Assembly: GCF_029759835.1 (NCBI RefSeq)
Contig: NZ_JAJJND010000010.1
Span: forward strand, 1 to 41,998
DNA: 41,998 bases
Direction: 5' to 3'
From: Acetobacter sp. AN02
GTDB lineage: Bacteria; Pseudomonadota; Alphaproteobacteria; Acetobacterales; Acetobacteraceae
Shown: positions 8,161 to 15,997 of the stretch, piece by piece
How the letters are laid out: every line of letters starts with the position of its first letter
Position numbering within the stretch: position 1 is the first letter of the stretch
Made by a program: the position numbers and the translations under genes
The notes under the pieces: generated by a model
Databases searched by the model: none
What the model saw: the letters and a program-made list of their open reading frames with translations, nothing else
What the model was told of the DNA's origin: nothing

Positions 8161-9029
8161 CCCGGAAGACAGAGAATATTATCGCCTTCCAGGGACGGCC
8201 CGGAGCCTATTCCGATCTGGCCTGCCGCCGTGCCCGGCCAGGCTGGACAACACTGCCCTGCGAAACCTTCGCGGATGCCATCGCCGCCGTCCATAACGGT
8301 GAGGCGGAGCAGGCCATGCTGGCGTGCGAAAATACGCTCGCCGGACGAGTCCCCGACATTCACGCGCTCCTCCCTCAGGCAGGGCTGCACGTCGTGGGTG
8401 AGTTCTTTCAGCGCGTCGAACACTGCCTGCTGGGCGTGCCCGGAGCGCAGATCAGTGACATAAAACGCATCCACACTCATCCCGTAGCCATGGATCAGAT
8501 CCGTGTATTGCTGAAAGAGCTCAAAGCCCAGCCGGTTGTGGAATTTGACACGGCCGGCGCAGCCGAGCTTGTCGCCGGATGGGGACGCAGGGAAGATGCA
8601 GCCGTTGCGTCCGAACTTGCCGCTGAGATGAACGGGCTGAGCATACTGCGCCGGAACGTGGAGGATGCCGCCCACAACACGACGCGCTTTTATATCGCGG
8701 CCCGGGAGCCGGTGCAGATTGCCGCAGACGCACAGGACGTCATGACAACGGTCCTGTTCGGGGTGCGGAATATCCCGGGCGCACTTTACAAGGTGCTGGG
8801 CGGGTTCGCTACGAATGCCATTAATATGACACGGCTGGAAAGCTACATGCTTGACGGCTCCTTTGTCGCAACCCAGTTTCTGCTGGATGTGGAAGGAAAG
8901 CCGGATGATCCGGCACTGGAAAGAGCTCTGGCGGAACTCGAGTTCTTTTCCGAGCAGGTCCGGATACTGGGCGTCTATCCGGCCTCACCGTTCCGCAAGA
9001 AAGATATCTCCCCCGGGCTTGCAGCCTGA
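8157..9029 (+). CDS. pheA: Prephenate dehydratase
   Basis: A 290-residue monofunctional enzyme that converts prephenate to phenylpyruvate in phenylalanine synthesis. The catalytic domain begins FQGRPGAYSDLAC. It has LACENTLAGRVPDIHALL and the catalytic Thr-Arg-Phe in HNTTRFYIAARE. A C-terminal ACT domain (VRNIPGALYKVLGGFATNAINMTRLES) should bind phenylalanine for feedback inhibition. No chorismate mutase domain is fused to it. The ATG overlaps the kdsB stop. Pairing kdsB with pheA joins LPS and amino acid synthesis in one transcript. Confidence 0.92.
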   Translation: MTRKTENIIAFQGRPGAYSDLACRRARPGWTTLPCETFADAIAAVHNGEAEQAMLACENTLAGRVPDIHALLPQAGLHVVGEFFQRVEHCLLGVPGAQISDIKRIHTHPVAMDQIRVLLKELKAQPVVEFDTAGAAELVAGWGRREDAAVASELAAEMNGLSILRRNVEDAAHNTTRFYIAAREPVQIAADAQDVMTTVLFGVRNIPGALYKVLGGFATNAINMTRLESYMLDGSFVATQFLLDVEGKPDDPALERALAELEFFSEQVRILGVYPASPFRKKDISPGLAA

Positions 9030-9066
9030 TCCGTCCGCAGCAAGAAAAATGACAAGGCAGTAACAG

Positions 9067-9957
9067 ATGGCCGTTCAGCTTTCCGGGTCCATTCCCGCTC
9101 TGATCACCCCGATGAACAGGGGCGGGTCCCTTGATCTTCCGTCTTTCGAACGGCTGATCCGGCATGTGATCGATGCCGGATCGACAGCAATTGTCCCCGT
9201 GGGGACAACGGGCGAAAGCCCGACATTGTCCCATGATGAGCATCACACGATTGTCGAGAGCGCGATCAGGAACGCAAAAGGGCGTGTGCCGGTGATCGCA
9301 GGCGCGGGATCAAACAGCACGAGCGAGGCGATCGATCTTGCGAAATATGCCGAGTCGGCCGGGGCAGACGCCATCCTGAGCGTTGCGCCGTATTACAACA
9401 AGCCGACGCAGGAAGGGCTGTATCAGCATTTTGCGGCGATTGCGGATTCAATCCGTATCCCGGTGATTCTCTACAACATCCCCGGCCGCTCCGTGGTTGA
9501 GATTTCCGTGGAAACCATCGCGCGTCTGGCTTCAATCGGGAATATCATCGGAATCAAGGACGCTACGACCAATCTGTTCCGGCCGTTGCAGGTGCGTCAG
9601 GCTGTTGGTTCGCAGGATTTCACGCAGCTGTCCGGAGAAGACGGAACTGCCGTGGCGTTTCTGGCTGCGGGTGGTGCAGGCTGCATCAGCGTTACGGCAA
9701 ATGTTGCGCCGGAGCTTTGCGCCGGAGTGCAGTCCCTGTGGCAGGAAAGGAAGATTTCCGAAGCGATTGCGCTGCAGGATCGCCTGACACCGCTGCACGA
9801 CACCCTGTTTTGCGAAAGCAATCCGGGTCCGGTCAAATATGCCGCCAGCCTGCTGGGTCTGTGCGGAGAGACCTGCCGCCTGCCGCTCGTGCCTCTGTCT
9901 GATGCCTCGAAAGCAAAAGTGAGAGCGGCCCTTGTGTCTGCAGGTCTTCTGAACTGA
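9067..9957 (+). CDS. dapA: 4-hydroxy-tetrahydrodipicolinate synthase
   Basis: A 296-residue class I aldolase-fold enzyme that condenses pyruvate with aspartate semialdehyde at the start of the lysine/diaminopimelate branch. The pyruvate-binding Thr-Thr is in VGTTGESPTLS, the catalytic Tyr in VILYNIPGR and the Schiff-base Lys in IIGIKDATTN. GAGSNST and YYNKPTQEGLYQHF are also family signatures. It lies 37 bases after pheA, with smpB following 7 bases later, so all three are probably in one operon. Confidence 0.95.
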   Translation: MAVQLSGSIPALITPMNRGGSLDLPSFERLIRHVIDAGSTAIVPVGTTGESPTLSHDEHHTIVESAIRNAKGRVPVIAGAGSNSTSEAIDLAKYAESAGADAILSVAPYYNKPTQEGLYQHFAAIADSIRIPVILYNIPGRSVVEISVETIARLASIGNIIGIKDATTNLFRPLQVRQAVGSQDFTQLSGEDGTAVAFLAAGGAGCISVTANVAPELCAGVQSLWQERKISEAIALQDRLTPLHDTLFCESNPGPVKYAASLLGLCGETCRLPLVPLSDASKAKVRAALVSAGLLN

Positions 9958-9964
9958 ACGAAAC

Positions 9965-10459
9965 ATGGCAGAGAAAAAAAACAAAAGCGGTCTGATCGCG
10001 CACGGCATCGCAGCCCAGAATCGGAAAGGTCGCTTCAACTACTCCATTGAGGAGACGGTTGAGGCCGGTCTGGTCCTGAAGGGGCCGGAAGTGAAAAGCC
10101 TGCGTATGGGACGTGCAACGATCACGGAAGCTCATGCCGGGGAGCGCAATGGTGAGCTCTGGCTGTTCAACAGTTTTATTCCCGAATATCAGGGTGGTGT
10201 TCTGTCGCGATTCGACAGTCGTGCCCCGCGTAAACTTCTCCTCCATAAGAAACAGGTGGAGCGTCTCCTTGGTGCCATTTCCCGCGACGGGGCAACGCTG
10301 GTGCCTCTCGATATTCACTTCAATACACGCGGTCTTGCAAAAGTGACGCTTGGTCTCGGCCTGGGACGCAAGAAGGCTGATAAACGTCAGGCGATTGCTG
10401 ATCGGGACTGGCAGCGGGATAAAGCCAGGCTGATCCGGAACAAGGGGAAGGATTTCTGA
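9965..10459 (+). CDS. smpB: SsrA-binding protein
   Basis: A 164-residue partner of tmRNA in ribosome rescue. It has the beta-barrel core (ARNRKGRF-like opening AAQNRKGRFNYSIEETVEAGL, GPEVKSLRMGRATI, GELWLFNSFIPEY, RKLLLHKKQVERL). The basic tail KKADKRQAIADRDWQRDKARLIR becomes helical in the mRNA channel. The start ATG follows dapA by 7 bases. The gene ends about 50 bases before the strong terminator at 10511, closing the kdsB-pheA-dapA-smpB unit. The tmRNA gene itself is not seen in the window. Confidence 0.95.
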   Translation: MAEKKNKSGLIAHGIAAQNRKGRFNYSIEETVEAGLVLKGPEVKSLRMGRATITEAHAGERNGELWLFNSFIPEYQGGVLSRFDSRAPRKLLLHKKQVERLLGAISRDGATLVPLDIHFNTRGLAKVTLGLGLGRKKADKRQAIADRDWQRDKARLIRNKGKDF

Positions 10460-10510
10460 TCCTGAACACCGGTCCGTCAGGGTGTTACAACTGATGTTTT
10501 CCAGACAATA

Positions 10511-10542
10511 AAAAACCCCGGAAGAGATCTTCCGGGGTTTTT
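10511..10542. terminator. Bidirectional intrinsic terminator
   Basis: A perfect 13-bp inverted repeat, AAAAACCCCGGAA (10511-10523) and TTCCGGGGTTTTT (10530-10542), with a 6-base loop. A run of T follows on the plus strand and a T-rich stretch (TTTTTTATTG) follows the minus-strand copy. It lies between the convergent smpB and cold-shock genes and should stop transcription from both sides. Confidence 0.92.
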
Positions 10543-10564
10543 CGTATCAGGCTGAAAGCCCGGC

Positions 10565-11284
10565 TCAGTCGAGAGACAGAGCGGCCGCTTCCGGACCTTT
10601 CTGGCCCTGCACGACCTTGACGTTCGTCGCCTGACCTTCAGCAAGGCTGTTCAGGCCGGAACGCTCCAGAGCAGAAGCGTGGACGAAAATGTCCTTACCG
10701 CCGCCGTCCGGCGTGATGAAGCCGAAGCCTTTGGTCGCGTTGTACCATTTGACGATACCACGGATTTCCTCGGCATCAGACAGATCCGGAGCGGGACGCG
10801 GGGCGCGGGCACCACCGAAGCCACCGGCTCGCGGGCCTGCAGGAGCACGGGGACGCTCCGGCTGCGCAGTGCTCTCATCAACGGAAAGAACCTCTGCAAC
10901 CTGGCGACCTTTCGGACCCTGGCCAATGCGCACTGAAAGCGTCGCACCCGGGCTTGCGCTGCTGTAGCCTGCCTGGGAAAGAGCGTTGGCATGCAGGAAA
11001 ACGTCGCCTGATCCGTCAGCCAGCTCGATAAAGCCGAAGCCTTTCTCGCCGTTGAACCATTTGACGGAGGCGTCAATGGCCGGGCCGGATGCGATCACCT
11101 GCGGGCCGCCTGCACCGCCACCGGGACGACGCGGGGCAAAACCACCGCGATCACCGCCGCCGCCATAAGGCGACTGGTAGGCAGGGCGCTCTCCATATAC
11201 GGGGCCGCCACCACCCATAAAATCATCATCAAATCCGCCGCGGCGGGGGGAGCGGGGGCTGCGGTCGGTCCTGTTACTTCTCAA
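10565..11284 (-). CDS. Two-domain cold-shock protein
   Basis: About 239 residues if translation begins at the TTG at 11284. An N-terminal Gly/Arg/Pro-rich disordered segment is followed by two cold-shock domains joined by an Ala/Pro/Arg linker. Domain one (about 71-135) has [15 protein letters not shown] and DVFLHANAL (RNP1- and RNP2-like motifs). Domain two (about 175-239) has [15 protein letters not shown] and DIFVHASAL. Each should bind single-stranded RNA or DNA, and the basic linkers may help condensation or RNA chaperoning. The start is uncertain. Codons upstream stay open to 11410, but that region reads like leader sequence, and a later ATG at 11218 would still keep both domains. Compared with a roughly 70-residue CspA, this is the longer tandem type often seen in alphaproteobacteria. 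Confidence 0.85.
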   Translation of the reverse strand: MRSNRTDRSPRSPRRGGFDDDFMGGGGPVYGERPAYQSPYGGGGDRGGFAPRRPGGGAGGPQVIASGPAIDASVKWFNGEKGFGFIELADGSGDVFLHANALSQAGYSSASPGATLSVRIGQGPKGRQVAEVLSVDESTAQPERPRAPAGPRAGGFGGARAPRPAPDLSDAEEIRGIVKWYNATKGFGFITPDGGGKDIFVHASALERSGLNSLAEGQATNVKVVQGQKGPEAAALSLD

Positions 11285-11634
11285 GGGTCTTGATCCCGGG
11301 GTCTGACTTGGCGACAAGGTCGCGTCTGGTGAAATGAAACTTCCCGAGGGGGAAATGCGGCCCGGAGAATACTCCCCGGCGCAGTCACGACCAAAGCACA
11401 GACAGGGCACACGTTTCTACTATCTTTTACGTCATTGATGGAAGAAAAGATGAAATTACTGCAATAATTGCTCTGTCTCAAAAAAATGGTCTTTTCCCGG
11501 AGACACCGTTGCAGATTAGCCATAGTTTCCGAGGCGTTTTTTTCCGAGGGCTTCCTGCCGTTTCTTCTTTAGATTAATCAGCGGTCATCAGGGTTGTATC
11601 GGGTTTTCCGGAAATAACAGGCAGAGGGAATGGA
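11285..11634. other. Divergent intergenic region with probable long cold-shock leader
   Basis: This 350-base region between the cold-shock gene (-) and lpxR (+) holds no credible gene. The middle (about 11405-11590) is noticeably AT-rich compared with the surroundings and probably contains both promoters. On the minus strand TTGAGA (11481-11476) is followed after 17 bases by TAATTT (11458-11453), a plausible but weak promoter. It would give a leader of roughly 160 bases, as is typical for cold-shock genes. A GAGGGA ribosome binding site precedes the lpxR ATG. Confidence 0.4.
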
Positions 11635-12669
11635 ATGAGACAGGATATCCGACTGACAAAGCAGAAGATTCTTGTCTCTTTGATGGCTATCGCCGGACTG
11701 ACACCTGTTTCGGCAGCGATGGCGACTCCGCTGCAGGATAAGCAGGGAACCTGGACAATCCAGGGCGAGAACGACGCCGTCTCGACGCTCAACGGCACGT
11801 CTGACCAGTACTATACGTCAGGTCTGCGTGTGAACTGGACGTCCGGAACCGATAATCTCCCGAAACCCTTTGCGGATATGACCAGCGCGATTCTCGGAAA
11901 GGGGATGCAGAGGGTCAGCATGGGAATCCAGCAGCTGATCTTCACCCCGAGCGACACGCAGATAGCCGTGCCATCTTCGCGCGACCGGCCCTATGCCGGT
12001 CTGCTGCTGGGAACGGTGAATTTTATCAGTGATACTGACCTGTCACGTGGCATTTTCGGTATTCAGGCAGGTATGATGGGGCCGTCCTCCCTGGCGCGCC
12101 AGGTGCAGAACGGTTTCCATGGCGCCATCGGCGATACGAAAAACAAGGGCTGGAGCCATCAGCTCGCCAACCAGCCGATCTTTCAGATCCAGTACGGACG
12201 GATCTGGCGTCTTCCGGTCGCACGAATCGGCAGCGAATCACGCGGGATCAGCTTTGATGTCCTGCCCGCCGCCTCAGCACGTGCGGGCGACTACCGAATC
12301 TCCGGAACACTGGGCAGCACCTTCCGTTTCGGGCAGGGACTGGATTCTGATTTCGGTATTTCCACGATCGGAGACGGAACCGACGGCACCAACGCCTACA
12401 AGGCCACGCGCCCGTTTGCCTGGTATGCCTTTGGCGGCGTGAACGGCACCGTTGTCGGCTACGATGCAACGCTTCAGGGCAACACGATGCGCAGCAACTC
12501 CCCGCACGTGGATATGAAGAGAACCGTCGGACAGATTCGTGCCGGTCTGGCCGTCATGTTCTACGGCGTCCGCCTGTCCTATGCCCAAGTTTGGGAGACG
12601 CAGGAATTTACAACAGCCCGCTCCGGACTGTTTAACTACGGCTCGCTGATGCTTTCGGCTAAATTCTGA
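11635..12669 (+). CDS. LpxR-family lipid A deacylase (outer membrane)
   Basis: A 344-residue protein with a signal peptide (hydrophobic core about residues 12-25, cleavage near ATPL), ending in an aromatic beta-strand KF typical of outer-membrane barrels. The DUF2219/LpxR pattern is clear: ENDAVS with Asn46-Asp47, SDQYYTSGLRVNW (56-68), DRPYAG (117-122) and QNGFHGAIGDTKNKGWSHQL with His162. In Salmonella LpxR the Asn, Asp and His at these places form the Ca-dependent active site that removes the 3'-linked acyloxyacyl chain from lipid A. The residues are retained here, so the enzyme is probably active and may alter surface LPS. It converges on the EAL gene with its stop directly abutting (TGATCA). 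Confidence 0.82.
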   Translation: MRQDIRLTKQKILVSLMAIAGLTPVSAAMATPLQDKQGTWTIQGENDAVSTLNGTSDQYYTSGLRVNWTSGTDNLPKPFADMTSAILGKGMQRVSMGIQQLIFTPSDTQIAVPSSRDRPYAGLLLGTVNFISDTDLSRGIFGIQAGMMGPSSLARQVQNGFHGAIGDTKNKGWSHQLANQPIFQIQYGRIWRLPVARIGSESRGISFDVLPAASARAGDYRISGTLGSTFRFGQGLDSDFGISTIGDGTDGTNAYKATRPFAWYAFGGVNGTVVGYDATLQGNTMRSNSPHVDMKRTVGQIRAGLAVMFYGVRLSYAQVWETQEFTTARSGLFNYGSLMLSAKF

Positions 12670-13419
12670 TCAGATACTGCCCGGGGGCTGCGAATCCGGG
12701 AGGGCGATCGTTGGTCGCCCGATCAGATACCCCTGGATTTCCTCGCAGCCATGGGCGTCCAGGAAGCCAAGCTGTTCCTCTGTCTCCACGCCCTCAGCAC
12801 AGCATGTCATACCCAGAGCGTGAGCCATATAGAGTGTTGATCGCAGAATCGTTTCCACACGTGCATCAAGCCCGAGGCGGCTGACAAAAACACGGTCCAG
12901 CTTGATCTGATCGAACGGCAGGTTGATCAGTCTCTCCAGAGACGCGATTCCCGTTCCGAAATCATCCAGAACGATCCGCACCCCAAGGGCCCGAATGCGC
13001 GCAAGCTCCCTGCCGGCACTTTCTGCCGGACCGAAATCACCTTTTTCCGAAAACTCGATCTGAAGACGCGCAGGGTCCAGCCCGCTCTCCTGCAGAGCGG
13101 TCGCGACAGTGGCGGCAACTCTTTCCGTTGCAAGCCAGGCAGGAGACACGTTAACGGAAACACCGACGGGCTGAACCCATTCCTGAGCCAGACGGCAGGC
13201 CTGATGAAGGACCCAGCGGTCAATATCCTCAATCAGGCCGCGCTCCTCGGCACAGGCGAGAAAAACATTCGGATCGACGTAATCATGTTTCGGGCGCTTC
13301 CAGCGAACCAGCGCCTCGAACGCAACGACATGCTCGGTCCCTGTTTCCAGGACCGGCATCCAGTTAAGCAGAAAATCACCCTGCCGGATTGCGGCTTGCA
13401 GGTCTTCGTGCATCGTCAT
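12670..13419 (-). CDS. Stand-alone EAL-domain cyclic-di-GMP phosphodiesterase
   Basis: 249 residues consisting of an EAL domain only, with no sensor, GGDEF or membrane segment. The catalytic signatures are retained: FEALVRW (EAL), the Asn in VSVNVSP, the Glu pair in IEFSEKG, LDDFGTG (metal-binding Asp pair), the Lys in IKLDR, EGVET, and the Gln in IQGYLIGRP. It should hydrolyse c-di-GMP to pGpG in the cytoplasm. Acetic acid bacteria use c-di-GMP to control cellulose and surface polysaccharide, so such a role is possible but not shown here. The gene lies 85 bases downstream of recG on the same strand; an AT-rich TATATA-type stretch in the gap may be its own promoter. Confidence 0.85.
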   Translation of the reverse strand: MTMHEDLQAAIRQGDFLLNWMPVLETGTEHVVAFEALVRWKRPKHDYVDPNVFLACAEERGLIEDIDRWVLHQACRLAQEWVQPVGVSVNVSPAWLATERVAATVATALQESGLDPARLQIEFSEKGDFGPAESAGRELARIRALGVRIVLDDFGTGIASLERLINLPFDQIKLDRVFVSRLGLDARVETILRSTLYMAHALGMTCCAEGVETEEQLGFLDAHGCEEIQGYLIGRPTIALPDSQPPGSI

Positions 13420-13504
13420 GGTTCTTCAGGCCGCCGGTTTCTCAGGTAGGAAAGTAAGAAAAAAATCTTTCCGGATATATAACAGGCATACTGATAACGA
13501 CATA

Positions 13505-15556
13505 TTACGACGCGCCAAAGGCATGTCCGGCGTTTTCTTTTCCGAACAGTTTCAAAAGCATATCCTCGCCCCTGATCGGTCCGGTCATCTCCTGGCGGGC
13601 GATACCAGAAAGCCGTTCCAGATCCTCAAAACGGACCAGACGAAAGCCCGGAACACCGGCCTGGCGTCTGCCGGTCAGATCTCCTCCGCCGCGTTGCCGG
13701 AAATCCTCGTCGGCAATTCTGAAGCCATCCTCACTATCCCGAAGGAGCGTCAGTCTCTGCCGTGCAGACTGAGAAAGATCTGGTTCATGCAGCAGCAGGC
13801 AGAACGATTCATCAGCCCCCCGGCCGACACGCCCGCGCAGCTGGTGAAGCTGCGCCAGACCAAAGCGTTCGGCATGTTCAATCACCATAATGGTGGCCGA
13901 GGGGACGTCCACCCCAACCTCGATGACCGTTGTCGCAACCAGCAGGGAGGTCTCTCCCTTTGCAAAGGCAGCAATGGCAGCCTCGCGCTCCTCCGGAGTC
14001 TGCTGCCCGTGCGCAAGCCCGGTTCTGTCGCCGAAACGCTCCCGGAGCGTTTCGAAGCGGGCCTCGGCGGCAGCAATTTCCAGCTCCGTGCTTTCGCTCA
14101 CAAGAGGACAGACCCAGAATATCTGTGCACCGCTCTTCAGAGCACGGCCAACTCCGGACACGACCTGCTCCAGGGAGGACAGGCTGTGCAGAGATGTGCG
14201 GACCGGCTTGCGCCCGACCGGTTTGCCATCGAGGCGACTGACCTCAAGCTGCCCCCATCGCGTCAGAAGCAGCGTTCTGGGAATCGGCGTTGCGGTCATG
14301 ACCAGCATATGCGGCCAGTCGCCCTTGGCGCTTAGTTCCAGGCGCTGCTCAACGCCGAAACGATGCTGCTCGTCCACGATCGCCAGTGCGAGATCATGAA
14401 ACACGACCTTTTCCTGCACCAGCGCATGCGTCCCGACGATCAGCCGTGCAGATCCGTCTGCAATTGCCGCCAGCGCCTCTTTCCGGGCTTTCCCGCGAAC
14501 GGAGCCGGAAAGAAATACGACCGGAGCAGGGGAGAGGCGTCGGAATGTCGCGTAATGCTGACGTGCCAGAATTTCCGTGGGAGCCATGATGGCAGCCTGA
14601 GCCCCGCATTCCGCAGCGTTCAGCATGGCCATCAGTGCAACCAGTGTCTTGCCCGCACCGACATCGCCCTGAAGCAGCCGGGTCATCCGGTATCCCGACC
14701 GCAGATCGGCCGCGATCTCTTCCGTAACGCGCTGCTGAGCCGGTGTCGGTTCATGTCCGAACCGGGACAGAGCTTCCCGGCGCATGTCTCCGGAACCTGC
14801 CAGCCTGCGGCCCGGCATGTCGCGCATGGCCGCACGGGCGCGCCTCAGCGCGATCTGACCTGCAAGCAGTTCATCACAGGAAAGCCGCTCATGGGCGCGT
14901 GCCCGCACAGCCTCCCAGTCCGGATATGAGGGAAGCAGATCGCCGGGAAAATGCATCCATGCCAGTGCAGTGCGGAAATCCGGCCAGTGTCCCATGGTCA
15001 GAACATGATCCGGGTGCCATTCCGGCAGATCCGGCACGCGGGCCAGAGCCTCCCGGAGAATGCGCCGCAGCTGCCCGGTGAACAGACCGGCCGTCAGCGG
15101 CCACACGGCATCCAGCAGAGGAATCCGGCCTGTATCGCTGCCGGGAAGCAGATAGTCCGGATTGGTGATGCCAGGACGCCCGGCAAAGGACTCCATCCGG
15201 CCGGACACGACGAAAGGTGCCCCGACCCGGAGGGATTTTGCCTGCCATTTTGAGAAAAAAGTCAGATCGCACTCGCCGGTACCGTCGCTGAGCACGGCGC
15301 GAAACGGCTGCCGGGTCTTCGCAGGCGGCGTGATCCGGACGATTATTCCTCCGAACGTCGCGATCCGGCCGGACTCCGCGGCTTCCACGCAGGGACGGAA
15401 GCGCCGGTCCGTGATCGTCTCCGGCAGGTGATACAGCAGATCAAGGATCTGCCCTCCGCCCGTCGCCCGTCTGAGCAGCCTGCCCAGCGCCGGTCCCGTC
15501 CCCGGCAGGGTCTCGACAGGGGCGAGCAGAGGAGACAGAACGTCAGTATCCCGCAC
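13505..15556 (-). CDS. recG: ATP-dependent DNA helicase RecG
   Basis: A 683-residue superfamily 2 helicase that drives replication-fork regression and branch migration. The N-terminal wedge/OB domain covers about residues 20-150 (GTGPALGRLLRRA, VLSDGTGECDLTFF). Helicase motif I is GDVGAGKT at 297-304, motif Ia APTEILARQH, motif II DEQH at 395-398, motif III TATPIPRTLLL, and the C-terminal QLHQLRGRVGRG is motif VI. Length is normal for the family. The gene starts 129 bases from the divergent sdhE-mfd unit, so two transcription-conflict or fork-repair helicases are transcribed away from a shared region. Confidence 0.95.
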   Translation of the reverse strand: MRDTDVLSPLLAPVETLPGTGPALGRLLRRATGGGQILDLLYHLPETITDRRFRPCVEAAESGRIATFGGIIVRITPPAKTRQPFRAVLSDGTGECDLTFFSKWQAKSLRVGAPFVVSGRMESFAGRPGITNPDYLLPGSDTGRIPLLDAVWPLTAGLFTGQLRRILREALARVPDLPEWHPDHVLTMGHWPDFRTALAWMHFPGDLLPSYPDWEAVRARAHERLSCDELLAGQIALRRARAAMRDMPGRRLAGSGDMRREALSRFGHEPTPAQQRVTEEIAADLRSGYRMTRLLQGDVGAGKTLVALMAMLNAAECGAQAAIMAPTEILARQHYATFRRLSPAPVVFLSGSVRGKARKEALAAIADGSARLIVGTHALVQEKVVFHDLALAIVDEQHRFGVEQRLELSAKGDWPHMLVMTATPIPRTLLLTRWGQLEVSRLDGKPVGRKPVRTSLHSLSSLEQVVSGVGRALKSGAQIFWVCPLVSESTELEIAAAEARFETLRERFGDRTGLAHGQQTPEEREAAIAAFAKGETSLLVATTVIEVGVDVPSATIMVIEHAERFGLAQLHQLRGRVGRGADESFCLLLHEPDLSQSARQRLTLLRDSEDGFRIADEDFRQRGGGDLTGRRQAGVPGFRLVRFEDLERLSGIARQEMTGPIRGEDMLLKLFGKENAGHAFGAS

Positions 15557-15685
15557 GGGCTGTCATCCTTGTGACCCGGCTGCAACCCGGTTTCTGTCTG
15601 TCCTGTGCAAGGTTCGTGCTATCTCCCGCCGGAATGACGGCCAGGATGGCCATCCGCTTTCACCAGAGGTATAGAGCAGCTTCTC

Positions 15686-15997
15686 ATGGAACAAAACGGA
15701 ACCATATCTCCCGCAGCCACCGACAGCCTGACTGTCCGTCGCCGCCGTCTCTCCTTCAGGGCCGCACATCGCGGAACGTTTGAGACAGACATCCTGATCG
15801 GCGGATTTGTCGAGGCCCATGTGGATAAGATGGACGACGCGCAGCTTACCGATATGGAGCAGGTCATGCAGATGCCTGATCCCGAACTGACGGACTGGCT
15901 GTTTGGCCGTCTCCCGCTGCCTGAGGACAAAGCAACGCCCATGCTGTCGGCAATGGTGAGATGGTGCGCCGGAAAAGGCAGGGAATCCGCCGTTTAA
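15686..15997 (+). CDS. sdhE: Succinate dehydrogenase assembly factor SdhE (FAD assembly)
   Basis: A 103-residue member of the SdhE/Sdh5/DUF339 family, which helps attach FAD covalently to the flavoprotein subunits of succinate dehydrogenase and fumarate reductase. The core signature RRRRLSFRAAHRGTFETDILIGGFVE matches the family RGxxExD region (here HRGTFETD). DPELTDWLFGR is the second conserved block. The N-terminal 17 residues are variable. Its stop overlaps the mfd start (TAATG), so mfd is translationally coupled; this sdhE-mfd pairing is familiar in alphaproteobacteria. No sdh genes are in the window. Confidence 0.85.
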   Translation: MEQNGTISPAATDSLTVRRRRLSFRAAHRGTFETDILIGGFVEAHVDKMDDAQLTDMEQVMQMPDPELTDWLFGRLPLPEDKATPMLSAMVRWCAGKGRESAV

